This document shows, piece after piece, positions 28,278 through 37,478 of a DNA stretch of 64,000 nt (positions are counted from its first letter, which is position 1; the number at the start of each line of letters is the position of its first letter). The notes beneath the pieces were generated by a model. The model was not told the origin of the DNA. It ran no database searches and saw nothing but the letters and a program-made list of their open reading frames with translations. This stretch comes from Pseudarthrobacter sp. MM222 (GTDB lineage Bacteria; Actinomycetota; Actinomycetes; Actinomycetales; Micrococcaceae), in contig NZ_OX352321.1 of NCBI RefSeq assembly GCF_947090775.1, positions 3,720,001-3,784,000 of the forward strand, in the 5' to 3' direction. The position numbers were made by a program, and so were the translations under genes.

Positions 28278-29783
28278 GTGATCGTATACGATTTCGTACC
28301 TGATGAGGAGACGGCTTTGGAGCAGGTCAACGAGGACACCCTGGCGGCAGCACGCAAGGTGATTGCGGTGCACATCAACTACCCGAGCCGGGCCGCCCAG
28401 CGCGGCCGGACACCGGCGCAGCCCTCCTACTTCCTCAAACCCTCGAGCTCACTGGCGCTGACCGGCAACGCCGTGGAACGCCCGGCAGGCTGCGAACTGC
28501 TCGGCTACGAAGGCGAGATCGCCCTCATCATCGGAAAGGCCGCCCGGAGCGTAGGGATCGATGACGCCTGGAGCCACGTCGCCGCGGTGACCGCCAGCAA
28601 CGACCTCGGCGTCTATGACCTCCGCTACGCGGACAAGGGCTCCAACCTCCGCTCCAAGGGCGGCGACGGCTTCACCCCGGTAGGGCCCGGCCTTCTCCCG
28701 GCGGACGCCGTCGACCCCGCCAACCTGCGCATCCGCACCTGGCACAACGGCGAACTGGTCCAGGACGACACCACCGGGGACCTGCTCTTCCCGTTCGCCC
28801 GGCTCGTTGCCGACCTGTCCCAGCTGCTCACCCTCGAAGAAGGCGACATAATCCTCACCGGCACCCCGGCCGGCGCCTCGGTGGCCAAGCCGGGCGACGT
28901 CGTCGAGGTCGAAGTCAGCACCGCTGATGCCGGCCTCTCCTCGGGCCGCCTGCTCACCCGGGTGGAGGAAGGCTCGACGCCGTTCGCCGACTTTGGCGCC
29001 CAGCCCAGGACCGATGACCTCCAGCGGGAGGAAGCCTACGGTTCTCGGAAAGCGGCCGGGATCGCCCCCGCCGAATCGGCCCTTTCCCCCGCGCTGAAGG
29101 CGAAGCTTGAAAGCGTCTGCACCGCCACCCTCTCATCCCAACTGCGCAAGCGCGGGCTGAACAACGTGAGCATCGACGGACTCACCTCCACCCGCCCGGA
29201 AAAGCGGGTGGTGGGCCTCGCCCGGACGCTCCGCTACGTGCCCAACCGGGAGGACCTCTTCAAGACCCACGGCGGCGGGTACAACGCCCAGAAGCGGGCC
29301 ATCGACTCCGTCAATGCAGGCGAAATCCTGGTGATGGAGGCGCGCGGCGAGAAGGGCACCGGCACCATCGGCGACATTCTGGCCCTGCGCGCCCAGGTCC
29401 GCGGCGCGGCAGCCATCATCACAGACGGCGGCGTCCGCGATTTCTCCGCCGTGGCCGCACTGGAACTGCCCACCTACTACGCCAACCCGCACCCCGCAGT
29501 CCTGGGCCGCCGCCACATCCCTTGGGACACCGACATCACCATCGCCTGCGGCGGCACCACCGTGCAGCCCGGTGACATCATCGTGGCCGACTCGGACGGC
29601 ATCCTGGTGATCCCGCCGGCGCTGGCCGAAGAGGTGGCTGACGACTCCATCATGCAGGAGCGTGAGGAAACGTTCATCGCCGAAATGGTGGAGCAGGGCC
29701 ACAGTGTGGACGGCCTCTACCCTTTGAACGCAACCTGGCGCGCCAAGTATGAGGAATGGGAAGCAGGGCGGTCCCATGACTGA
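28278..29783 (+). CDS. Fusion protein: FAH-family (HpaG-like) domain plus RraA-like domain
   Basis: This 501-aa bifunctional-looking protein opens the homoprotocatechuate operon. Residues 1-245 form a fumarylacetoacetate-hydrolase-fold domain (GYEGEIALIIGKAARSV, YDLRYADKGSNLRSKGGDGF, GDIILTGTPAGASV), as in HpaG, the 5-oxo-pent-3-ene-1,2,5-tricarboxylate decarboxylase/isomerase. Residues about 265-495 form an RraA-like domain (GTGTIGDILALRAQVRGAA, TDGGVRD, PGDIIVADSDGILVIP). Classical HpaG has two FAH units instead. The RraA family includes aldolases with decarboxylase side activity, so it may supply one of the two activities. The start is GTG at 28278, and a stop codon lies three codons upstream. 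The end overlaps the GntR gene by 8 bases. Confidence 0.85.
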   Translation: MIVYDFVPDEETALEQVNEDTLAAARKVIAVHINYPSRAAQRGRTPAQPSYFLKPSSSLALTGNAVERPAGCELLGYEGEIALIIGKAARSVGIDDAWSHVAAVTASNDLGVYDLRYADKGSNLRSKGGDGFTPVGPGLLPADAVDPANLRIRTWHNGELVQDDTTGDLLFPFARLVADLSQLLTLEEGDIILTGTPAGASVAKPGDVVEVEVSTADAGLSSGRLLTRVEEGSTPFADFGAQPRTDDLQREEAYGSRKAAGIAPAESALSPALKAKLESVCTATLSSQLRKRGLNNVSIDGLTSTRPEKRVVGLARTLRYVPNREDLFKTHGGGYNAQKRAIDSVNAGEILVMEARGEKGTGTIGDILALRAQVRGAAAIITDGGVRDFSAVAALELPTYYANPHPAVLGRRHIPWDTDITIACGGTTVQPGDIIVADSDGILVIPPALAEEVADDSIMQEREETFIAEMVEQGHSVDGLYPLNATWRAKYEEWEAGRSHD

Positions 29784-30438
29784 GAATGTGATGACCGGCA
29801 GCAAGTCGGAGCAGGCCTACGCGGCCGTGAAGGCCAAGATAGTGGAAGGCACCTTCACCCCCGGCTACCGGCTGGTGCTGGGTACCATCGCCAAGGACCT
29901 TGGATTCAGCGTGGTCCCGGTACGGGAAGCCATCCGCAGGCTGGAAGCCGAAGGCCTGGTGACGTTCGAACGGAACGTCGGCGCCACCGTCTCCGGGATC
30001 GACCCCACCGAGTACCTGTACACCATGCAGACCCTAAGCATCGTTGAGGGCGCGGCCACAGCCTTGTCCGCTCCGCTGATCTCCGGGGCGGATATCGCCC
30101 GGGCACGTGCCGTGAACGAGGAGATGCGTGAGTGCCTGAAGCACTTCAATCCCGTCCGGTTCACGCAACTGAATCAGGACTTCCACAGCGTGCTCTTCGA
30201 ACACTGCCCCAACCCGCACATTCTTGACCTCGTCCACCGCGGCTGGAATCGGCTGGCTGCCCTGCGGTCGTCCACGTTCCGCTTTGTCCCGGGGCGTGCC
30301 CACGAATCGGTGGACGAGCACGAGGCCCTCCTGAAGCTCATCGAAGCGGGAGCGGACCCGGACCAGATCGAAAAGGCCGCCCGGCTGCACCGCTCCGCCA
30401 CCCTTGACGCCTACCTCAGCCAGGCCAAGAACATCTGA
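29776..30438 (+). CDS. GntR-family regulator (FadR/FCD subfamily)
   Basis: This 220-aa regulator has an N-terminal winged HTH (EQAYAAVKAKIVEGTFTPGYRL, IAKDLGFSVVPVREAIRRLEAEGLV) and an all-helical FCD ligand domain with the metal-binding His pattern (LNQDFHSVLFEHCPN, VDEHEALLKLIEAGA). I chose the ATG at 29776, overlapping the fusion gene stop by 8 bases. It is embedded in the operon, so it likely senses homoprotocatechuate or a ring-cleavage intermediate and controls the divergent promoter region at 28088-28277. Confidence 0.92.
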   Translation: MTENVMTGSKSEQAYAAVKAKIVEGTFTPGYRLVLGTIAKDLGFSVVPVREAIRRLEAEGLVTFERNVGATVSGIDPTEYLYTMQTLSIVEGAATALSAPLISGADIARARAVNEEMRECLKHFNPVRFTQLNQDFHSVLFEHCPNPHILDLVHRGWNRLAALRSSTFRFVPGRAHESVDEHEALLKLIEAGADPDQIEKAARLHRSATLDAYLSQAKNI

Positions 30439-30484
30439 ATCACTCCCACAGCAAGCCGACAGATCCAGCAGTAAGGAAACAACA

Positions 30485-31999
30485 ATGACGTTCACTTCCG
30501 CAGAAACCAGCACCCACTACGTGCCACAGGACCTGCCCACCCACATCCAGCACTACATCAACGGCCAGTTCGTTGATTCGGTGGGCGGCAAGACTTTCGA
30601 TGTCCTGGACCCGGTCTCGAACCAGAACTACGCCACCGCCGCGGCAGGACAGAAAGAGGACATCGACCTCGCCGTCGCAGCCGCCCGCGAAGCGTTCGTC
30701 AATGGCCCGTGGCCGAAGATGAAGCCCCGCGAACGGGCCCGCATCCTGAACAGGATCGCCGACGCAGTCGAAGCGCAGGAAAGCCGCCTCGCCGAGCTGG
30801 AAACCTTCGACACCGGACTGCCGATCACCCAGGCCAAGGGCCAGGCGCTGCGCGCGGCGGAGAACTTCCGCTTCTTCGCGGATCTCATCGTGGCCCAGTT
30901 TGACGACGCCATGAAGGTCCCCGGAGCCCAGATCAACTATGTGAACCGCAAGCCGATCGGCGTTGCCGGCCTCATCACGCCGTGGAACACCCCGTTCATG
31001 CTGGAATCTTGGAAGCTGGCCCCGGCCCTGGCCACCGGCAACACCGTGGTCCTCAAACCGGCCGAGTTCACCCCGCTCTCCGCCTCTCTGTGGGCGCAGA
31101 TCTTCAAGGACGCCGGCCTGCCCGACGGCGTGTTCAACCTGGTCAACGGCCTCGGCGAGGAGGCCGGTGACGCCCTGGTAAAGCACCCGGACGTCCCGCT
31201 GATCTCCTTCACCGGCGAAACCACCACAGGTCAGACCATCTTCCGCAACGCCGCCGCCAATCTTAAAGGCCTCTCCATGGAGCTCGGAGGCAAGTCCCCC
31301 TGCGTCGTCTTCGCCGACGCCGACCTGGACGCCGCGATCGATTCTGCCCTCTTCGGCGTCTTTTCCCTCAACGGCGAGCGCTGCACTGCAGGCTCCCGGA
31401 TCCTGGTGGAACGCGCCATCTACGAGGAGTTCTGCGAGAAATACGCCGCCCGCGCGAAGAACATTGTCGTCGGCGACCCGCATGACCCGAAGACCGAGGT
31501 CGGCGCCCTGGTGCATCCGGAGCACTACGAAAAGGTCGCGAAGTACGTGGAGATCGGCAAAACCGAAGGAAAGCTGCTGGCCGGCGGCGGCCGGCCGGAG
31601 GGCCTCCCGGACGGAAACTACATCGCCCCCACCGTTTTTGCCGACGTCGCCCCTGACGCGCGCATCTTCCAGGAGGAGATCTTCGGTCCGGTCGTCGCCA
31701 TCACCCCGTTCGAAAACGACGACGAGGCCCTCGCCCTGGCGAACAACACCCGCTACGGGCTCGCGGCCTACATCTGGACTCAGAACCTGACCCGGGCGCA
31801 CAACTTCTCCCAGAATGTGGAGGCAGGCATGGTGTGGCTCAACAGCCACAACGTCCGCGACCTCCGCACTCCGTTCGGTGGCGTCAAGGCCTCCGGCCTG
31901 GGCCATGAGGGCGGCTACCGCTCCATCGATTTCTACACCGACCAGCAGGCCGTGCACATCACGCTTGGTTCCGTCCACACACCCAAATTCGGTGCCTGA
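30485..31999 (+). CDS. hpaE: 5-carboxymethyl-2-hydroxymuconate semialdehyde dehydrogenase
   Basis: This 504-aa NAD-dependent aldehyde dehydrogenase oxidises the ring-cleavage semialdehyde of homoprotocatechuate. The general-base glutamate lies in LSMELGGKSPC and the catalytic cysteine in NGERCTAGSRI. GLITPWNTPFMLESWKLAPAL and the C-terminal FGGVKASGLGHEGGYRSIDFYT are typical of HpaE/BetB-like enzymes. I chose the ATG at 30485 (MTFTSAET), 47 bases after the GntR stop. Assignment to HpaE rather than another ALDH rests on order with hpaD, hpaH and hpaI. Confidence 0.9.
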   Translation: MTFTSAETSTHYVPQDLPTHIQHYINGQFVDSVGGKTFDVLDPVSNQNYATAAAGQKEDIDLAVAAAREAFVNGPWPKMKPRERARILNRIADAVEAQESRLAELETFDTGLPITQAKGQALRAAENFRFFADLIVAQFDDAMKVPGAQINYVNRKPIGVAGLITPWNTPFMLESWKLAPALATGNTVVLKPAEFTPLSASLWAQIFKDAGLPDGVFNLVNGLGEEAGDALVKHPDVPLISFTGETTTGQTIFRNAAANLKGLSMELGGKSPCVVFADADLDAAIDSALFGVFSLNGERCTAGSRILVERAIYEEFCEKYAARAKNIVVGDPHDPKTEVGALVHPEHYEKVAKYVEIGKTEGKLLAGGGRPEGLPDGNYIAPTVFADVAPDARIFQEEIFGPVVAITPFENDDEALALANNTRYGLAAYIWTQNLTRAHNFSQNVEAGMVWLNSHNVRDLRTPFGGVKASGLGHEGGYRSIDFYTDQQAVHITLGSVHTPKFGA

Positions 32000-32048
32000 G
32001 CCTTTCCGCAACGCCCGCCGAACCCCCTTTCAAAGAAGAGAGAACACC

Positions 32049-33143
32049 ATGACGAACTTCGTTCCCACCCCCACCGTCCCGGCTCCGGACATTGTCCGCT
32101 GCGCATACATGGAGATTGTGGTCACCGACCTCGCCAAGTCCCGCGAGTTCTACGTCGACGTCCTCGGCCTGCACGTCACCGAGGAAGATGAAAACAACAT
32201 CTACCTGCGCCCCCTGGAGGAGTTCATCCACCACAACCTGGTGCTGCGCAAGGGACCCATCGCCGCCGTCGCCGCCTTCGCCTACCGGGTCAAGTCCCCC
32301 GCAGAGGTGGACGCCGCCGAGGCCTACTACAAGGAACTGGGCTGCCGCACCGAGCGCCGCAAGGACGGCTTCACCCAGGGCATCGGCGACTCCGTCCGGG
32401 TGGAGGACCCGCTGGGCTTCCCCTACGAGTTCTTCTACGAGGTGGAGCACGTGGAGCGCCTCACCCAGCGCTATGACCTCTACTCCGCCGGCGAACTGGT
32501 ACGCCTGGACCACTTCAACCAGGTCACCCCGGACGTACCGCGTGGCCGCAAGTACCTTGAGGACCTCGGCTTCCGCGTCTCCGAGGACATCAAGGACTCC
32601 GACGGAGTGACCTACGCCGCGTGGATGCACCGCAAGCAAACGGTCCACGACACCGCCCTGACCGGCGGCAACGGCCCGCGCATGCACCACGTCGCGTTCG
32701 CTACCCACGAGAAGCACAACATCATCCAGATCTGCGACAAGATGGGCGCCCTGCGCATCAGCGACCGGATCGAACGCGGGCCCGGCCGCCACGGCGTCTC
32801 CAACGCCTTCTACCTCTACATCCTGGATCCGGACGGCCACCGGATCGAGATCTACACCCAGGACTACTACACCGGCGACCCGGACAACCCCACCATCACC
32901 TGGGACGTCCACGACAACCAGCGCCGCGACTGGTGGGGCAACCCCGTGGTCCCGTCCTGGTACACCGAGGCCTCCCTGGTCCTTGACCTGGACGGCAACC
33001 CGCAGCCCGTCATTGTCCGCGAGGAGAAGAGCGAAATGGCCGTCACCGTGGGCGCAGACGGGTTCTCCTACACCCGCAAGCCCGACGGCGACGGCGCGGA
33101 CGCCGGCGAAAAGACCGGCTTCAAGCTGGGAGCGCAGCTGTAG
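32049..33143 (+). CDS. hpaD: 3,4-dihydroxyphenylacetate 2,3-dioxygenase (MndD-type, extradiol)
   Basis: This 364-aa type-I extradiol dioxygenase opens the ring of homoprotocatechuate. The metal ligands are His155 (VRLDHFNQVT), His214 (PRMHHVAF) and Glu267 (DGHRIEIYTQD), and the acid-base His200 is conserved. Numbering and sequence match, as I recall it, the Mn(II)-dependent MndD of Arthrobacter globiformis almost residue for residue except in the C-terminal tail (from about residue 346). Four VOC modules make up the fold. It ends 2 bases before hpaH. Confidence 0.96.
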   Translation: MTNFVPTPTVPAPDIVRCAYMEIVVTDLAKSREFYVDVLGLHVTEEDENNIYLRPLEEFIHHNLVLRKGPIAAVAAFAYRVKSPAEVDAAEAYYKELGCRTERRKDGFTQGIGDSVRVEDPLGFPYEFFYEVEHVERLTQRYDLYSAGELVRLDHFNQVTPDVPRGRKYLEDLGFRVSEDIKDSDGVTYAAWMHRKQTVHDTALTGGNGPRMHHVAFATHEKHNIIQICDKMGALRISDRIERGPGRHGVSNAFYLYILDPDGHRIEIYTQDYYTGDPDNPTITWDVHDNQRRDWWGNPVVPSWYTEASLVLDLDGNPQPVIVREEKSEMAVTVGADGFSYTRKPDGDGADAGEKTGFKLGAQL

Positions 33144-33145
33144 CC

Positions 33146-33931
33146 ATGATGGATGCCACGACGATTGAGGCCATCGCGGACGAACTGCTGGAAGCCGGCC
33201 GAAGCCGCACCCCCATCCCCCGCCTGACGGCCCGCTACCCGGACATGACGGTAGAGGACTCCTACGCGGTGCAGCAGCTCTGGCGGCGCCGCAACGAGGA
33301 CGCCGGCCGGACCTTGGTGGGGCGAAAGATCGGCCTCACGTCCAAGGCCATGCAGGCCGCCACCGGCATCACGGAACCGGACTACGGCGCCATCTTCGAT
33401 GACATGGTGCTGGAAACGGGCTGCTCGGTGGAGTGGGACAAGTACACCCACCCGCGGGTGGAGGTGGAGCTGGCGTTTGTCCTCAAGGACGGGCTCAAGG
33501 GCCCCGGCTGCACCATCTTCGATGTCCTCAACGCCACCGATTACGTGGTTCCGGCCCTGGAAATCCTCGATTCCCGGATCGAGATGGAGGGCCGGACCAT
33601 CGTGGACACCATCGCGGACAATGCCGCCATGGGTGCCATGGTGGTGGGCGGCAGGCCGGTGAAGCCGGACGCCGTCGACCTCCGCTGGGTCGCCGCCATC
33701 CTGTACAAGAACCAGACCGTGGAGGAGACCGGGGTAGCAGCGGGGGTCCTGGACCACCCGGCCGCCGGGGTGCACTGGCTGGCCAACAAGATCGCCGCCC
33801 ACGGGGACAGCCTGAAGGCCGGCGACATCATCCTGGCCGGCTCCTTCACCCGCCCGCTCTGGGTCTTCAAAGGCGACACCGTCCACGCCGACTACGGACC
33901 GCTGGGGAGTGTCACATGCCGCTTCGAATAG
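33146..33931 (+). CDS. hpaH: 2-oxo-hept-4-ene-1,7-dioate hydratase
   Basis: This 261-aa member of the FAH-fold/2-keto-4-pentenoate hydratase family adds water to 2-oxohept-4-ene-1,7-dioate. LVGRKIGLTSKAMQ near 53-66, YTHPRVEVELAFVLK near 96-110 and EILDSRIEM are typical, with acidic Mg2+ ligands in the VEVELAF strand. It lies directly after hpaD (2-base gap), and its end overlaps hpaI by 16 bases. The order hpaD-hpaH-hpaI follows the pathway order. Confidence 0.94.
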   Translation: MMDATTIEAIADELLEAGRSRTPIPRLTARYPDMTVEDSYAVQQLWRRRNEDAGRTLVGRKIGLTSKAMQAATGITEPDYGAIFDDMVLETGCSVEWDKYTHPRVEVELAFVLKDGLKGPGCTIFDVLNATDYVVPALEILDSRIEMEGRTIVDTIADNAAMGAMVVGGRPVKPDAVDLRWVAAILYKNQTVEETGVAAGVLDHPAAGVHWLANKIAAHGDSLKAGDIILAGSFTRPLWVFKGDTVHADYGPLGSVTCRFE

Positions 33932-34719
33932 GAGACACCTTCCGCGACGCCCTGGCCGCCGGGAGCCGGCCCCTCGCCGGAATGTGGCTGTGCTCCGGCA
34001 GCCCGCTGGTGGCGGAAGTTTGCGCCGGGTCCGGACTGGACTGGCTCCTGGTGGATGCCGAACACAGCCCCAACGGGCTCGAATCCATCCTCGCGCAGCT
34101 CCAGGCAATCCACGGCTACCCGGTTCACACCCTGGTGCGGCCGCCCGTAAACGACACCGTGGTCATCAAGCAGTACCTGGACCTGGGCGTGCAGAACCTG
34201 CTGGTTCCCATGGTCCACTCCGTGGCGGAGGCCGAAGCCGCGGTGGCCGCCACCCGCTACCCGCCCCAGGGCGTTCGAGGCGTGGGCTCGGCATTGGCGC
34301 GGGCCGCCCGCTGGAACCGCATCCCGGATTACCTGGCCCGGGCCGGGGACACGATCAGTGTCACCGTGCAGATTGAATCCACGGCGGCCGTGGAGGCCGT
34401 GGAAGACATCCTGAAGGTGGACGGCGTGGACGCCATTTTCCTGGGTCCCTCCGACCTCGCCGCCTCGATGGGGCTGCTGGGGCAGCAGGAGCACCCCGAG
34501 GTGCGGGCCGCCGTCGTGCACTGCCTGGCGGCAGCCAAGGCCGCCGGAAAACCGGCCGGGGTGAACGCCTTCAACCCCGACACCGCCCGCCACTATCTGG
34601 GCAACGGCGCCGATTTCATCCTGGTGGGCGCCGACGTCGCCCTGCTGGCCCGCGGCTCCGAGGCACTCGCCGCCCGGTACATCCAGCCAGCCGACGGCGA
34701 CGCGCCCGCCAGCTACTGA
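33916..34719 (+). CDS. hpaI: 4-hydroxy-2-oxoheptane-1,7-dioate aldolase
   Basis: This 267-aa class II HpcH/HpaI aldolase cleaves 4-hydroxy-2-oxoheptanedioate into pyruvate and succinate semialdehyde. LLVDAEHSPNG near 42-52 holds the catalytic His, QIESTAAVEAVEDIL holds the metal-binding Glu, and IFLGPSDLAASMG holds the metal-binding Asp. The ATG at 33916 overlaps hpaH by 16 bases. The succinate semialdehyde formed could be oxidised by the aldehyde dehydrogenase encoded at 34918. Confidence 0.94.
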   Translation: MPLRIGDTFRDALAAGSRPLAGMWLCSGSPLVAEVCAGSGLDWLLVDAEHSPNGLESILAQLQAIHGYPVHTLVRPPVNDTVVIKQYLDLGVQNLLVPMVHSVAEAEAAVAATRYPPQGVRGVGSALARAARWNRIPDYLARAGDTISVTVQIESTAAVEAVEDILKVDGVDAIFLGPSDLAASMGLLGQQEHPEVRAAVVHCLAAAKAAGKPAGVNAFNPDTARHYLGNGADFILVGADVALLARGSEALAARYIQPADGDAPASY

Positions 34720-34917
34720 CTCTTCCTAAGGACGGCATCGCATACCCCTACGCTGGCTGACACCGCCCACTCCCGAGCGTCCGGCCCTCCGGTCGTTCTC
34801 CCCACGACAAGGGTCCTGCGCGAATAGACAAGATACCCGGCCGGGCGTCAACCAGACTGGGAGAAACCCGTTAGGCCACCCGGCCATGGGCACTGCCTAC
34901 TCGATGTGGAGTAAACC

Positions 34918-36327
34918 ATGGAAACTTACGATGCGCTTCTGGCGTCCATTTCTCCGGTCTCCGGCCCGACCCGGACCATCCTTGACCCCGCCACCGGAGC
35001 GGCGGTGGGCGAAGCCCCCGTTCACACTCTCGGTTACCTCGAGGAAGTTGTCGCTGCCGCCCAGGCTGCCCAGCCGGCCTGGGCGGCCCTGGGCCACGAG
35101 GCCCGGTCCGCCGCGCTCCTCAAGGCAGCCGACGCCGTCGAACGCTCCGCTGAAGAACTCGCCCGGCTGCTCTCCCGCGAACAGGGCAAACCCCTCAACG
35201 GCCCCAACGCACGCTTCGAGGTGGGCGCCTGCGTCGCGTGGCTCCGCGCCACCGCCACCCTGGCCCTGGAACCTGAAACCATCGTCGACGATGGCGCAAC
35301 GTACGCCGAACTGCACTACAAGCCCATCGGCGTCGTCGGCGCGATCGGGCCCTGGAACTGGCCCATGATGATCGCCATCTGGCAGCTGGCCCCGGCGCTG
35401 CGGATGGGCAACGCCGTGGTGGTCAAGCCCTCCGGGAACACCCCGCTGAGCGTCCTCGCCCTGGTCAAGGTACTGAACGAAGAGCTGCCCGAAGGCATCC
35501 TCGCCGCGGTGTCCTGCGGCCGGGAGGTCGGCTCCCGGCTGACCGAGCACCCCGCCATCGGCAAGATCATGTTCACCGGCTCCACTGCCGCTGGCAGGGC
35601 CATCATCAAATCCTCGGCGGACACCGTCAAACGGCTGACCCTGGAATTGGGCGGCAACGACGCAGGTATCGTCCTGCCCGACGCCGACCCCAAAGCCATC
35701 GCCGAAGACCTCTTCTGGGGTGCCTTCCTGAACACCGGCCAGACCTGCGCAGCCCTGAAACGCCTCTACGTCCACGAGGATATCTACGACGCCGTCTGCA
35801 CCGAGCTCACCGCCGTCGCCGCCGCCATGCCGATGGGCAATGGACTCGACGAAAATAACGTCCTGGGCCCGCTGCAGAACAAGCAGCAATACGACGTCGT
35901 GGCCAACCTCGTGGACGCCGCCCGCCGCAGCGGCGCCCGGATCCTGCTCGGCGGAAACCCGGACACTGACCAGCCCGGCTACTTCTACCCCACCACGCTC
36001 GTTGCGGACATCGACAACGACAACCCCCTCGTCGCCGAGGAGCAGTTCGGCCCGGCCCTGCCGATCATCCGCTACAGCAGCGTGGACGACGCCATCGCCA
36101 AGGCCAACGCCCTCGAGGTCGGGCTCGGCGCCTCCGTCTGGTCCTCGGATCTTCCGGCAGCCCGCGCAGTCGCGGCCAGGATCGAGGCCGGCACCGTCTG
36201 GATCAACAAGCACGGCGCAGTGGATCCCCGCATCCCCTTCGGCGGCGCCAAGCAGTCCGGCTACGGCCTCGAATTCGGCGTCGAAGGCCTCAAAGCCCTC
36301 GGCGTGCCCCAGGTGATCAACGGGTAA
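34918..36327 (+). CDS. NAD(P)-dependent aldehyde dehydrogenase
   Basis: This 469-aa ALDH has its catalytic Cys in NTGQTCAALKRL and its Glu in LELGGNDAGI, with GAIGPWNWPMM near 140. It is shorter than HpaE and belongs to a different ALDH subgroup. Likely substrates by context are (hydroxy)phenylacetaldehyde from the amine oxidase or succinate semialdehyde from HpaI. The sequence alone does not decide. It starts 198 bases after hpaI with its own GGAG ribosome binding site, so it may have its own promoter. Confidence 0.88.
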   Translation: METYDALLASISPVSGPTRTILDPATGAAVGEAPVHTLGYLEEVVAAAQAAQPAWAALGHEARSAALLKAADAVERSAEELARLLSREQGKPLNGPNARFEVGACVAWLRATATLALEPETIVDDGATYAELHYKPIGVVGAIGPWNWPMMIAIWQLAPALRMGNAVVVKPSGNTPLSVLALVKVLNEELPEGILAAVSCGREVGSRLTEHPAIGKIMFTGSTAAGRAIIKSSADTVKRLTLELGGNDAGIVLPDADPKAIAEDLFWGAFLNTGQTCAALKRLYVHEDIYDAVCTELTAVAAAMPMGNGLDENNVLGPLQNKQQYDVVANLVDAARRSGARILLGGNPDTDQPGYFYPTTLVADIDNDNPLVAEEQFGPALPIIRYSSVDDAIAKANALEVGLGASVWSSDLPAARAVAARIEAGTVWINKHGAVDPRIPFGGAKQSGYGLEFGVEGLKALGVPQVING

Positions 36328-36356
36328 GGAACGGCTAACGCCCTGCGCCGGGTCGG

Positions 36357-37250
36357 CTACCCGTCGAGGAACCGCAGCAGGAACGGGAGGGTGACATGCA
36401 GCGTCCGCAGGTCCCCGCCGCTGGCCGCCTGCTCGCCGAGGTAGTCGCCGTGGCCGCCGGGAACGACCAGCAACCGGGCGCCCGGGATGGCGCGGGCCAG
36501 CCGCGCAGCATATTCGGCGCTGACAACGTCACGGTCGGCGCTCACCACCAGCGTGGGGGCCGTGATGGTGCCCAGCTCCTCGTCGGGCCATCCGGCGAAA
36601 TCCAGGATGCGCCGGCGGTCCAGCTCGAAGAGCCGCTCCAGGTGGCCCGGTTCCGGGTTGAGCCGTCGGTCGGCGTCCTTGTAGATGTCAGGCATGTCAT
36701 CGAGGGTGGCCTTTGCCATGCCGTCCCAGAACTCGTCCGGTACCGCATCGCGGCTCGCAAAGGTGGACGCGACGATGAGGCGCCGGACCCTGGCGGGATG
36801 CCCGAGTGCCAGCGCGATCGCGGTGTGACCGCCGGCGCTGAAGCCCAGCACGTCCACGGTCTCGGCGTGGATCTGGTCCAGGACAGCGAGGATGTCGCCG
36901 GCGGAGTTCTCGGCGGTCAGGGGGCGGCTGGTCGGCCGGGTGCGGCCGTGGCCCTCCTCCTCAACAGCAATCACCTGGCGCTGTTCAGCCAGCAGCGGGC
37001 TGAGCTCCCCGAAGTTGGTGCCGATGGTGGAACCGCCGCCAGGGATGAGAAGCAGCGGCGGCTTCCCTGGCACCGCATCGCCGTGGACCTCGAAATACAT
37101 GCGAAGGCCGTGGTTGTCCGCGTAGCCGTGGGCGAAGGTCACACGGCAGTTTAGCCCCGGGCCCAGGCGACGGACAGGCACTTCTGAAAGTCTCCGGAGA
37201 CCGGGTATGGCTCGAGCGCGATGGCGCCAAGTACTTTCAAGCATTTTCAT
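36357..37250 (-). CDS. Alpha/beta-hydrolase fold protein
   Basis: This 297-aa serine hydrolase has its nucleophile in the elbow LGFSAGGHTAIAL. The oxyanion region is LLLIPGGGSTIGTNFG, with EEEGHGRTRP in the HGxxG-type position. The acid lies in LVVSADRDVVS and the His in VPGGHGDYLGEQ. I chose the ATG at 37250, which has GGAGG six bases upstream. The longer frame to 37394 starts with a glycine/arginine-rich stretch unlike the family. Substrate unknown: possibly an ester or enol-lactone. It converges on the aldehyde dehydrogenase gene. Confidence 0.85.
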   Translation of the reverse strand: MKMLESTWRHRARAIPGLRRLSEVPVRRLGPGLNCRVTFAHGYADNHGLRMYFEVHGDAVPGKPPLLLIPGGGSTIGTNFGELSPLLAEQRQVIAVEEEGHGRTRPTSRPLTAENSAGDILAVLDQIHAETVDVLGFSAGGHTAIALALGHPARVRRLIVASTFASRDAVPDEFWDGMAKATLDDMPDIYKDADRRLNPEPGHLERLFELDRRRILDFAGWPDEELGTITAPTLVVSADRDVVSAEYAARLARAIPGARLLVVPGGHGDYLGEQAASGGDLRTLHVTLPFLLRFLDG

Positions 37251-37478
37251 AAGGTCCTCCGGCGACACTGGGCAGGGCCGGCGGCGGCGAGAGCCCTCTG
37301 AGACCGGGGTTCCTCCCCCCCAACCGCCGTCGGCCCCGCGGGCTTCATCGCGGCCACAGGGGACGGCTGGGCCATCGGGGCGTCCGTGGGTCAAACCCGG
37401 AATCGCGTCTGCCCTGCCGTTGGTAGTGTCTAAACGACCATCGCCATTCCCCCCAGATCACTCTTTGAGGTGTGAACC

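Noticed and set aside
26120..36327. Recently transferred catabolic island with mobile-element borders
   Set aside because: No transposase, integrase, tRNA or flanking direct repeat was seen, and base composition looks like the rest of the window.
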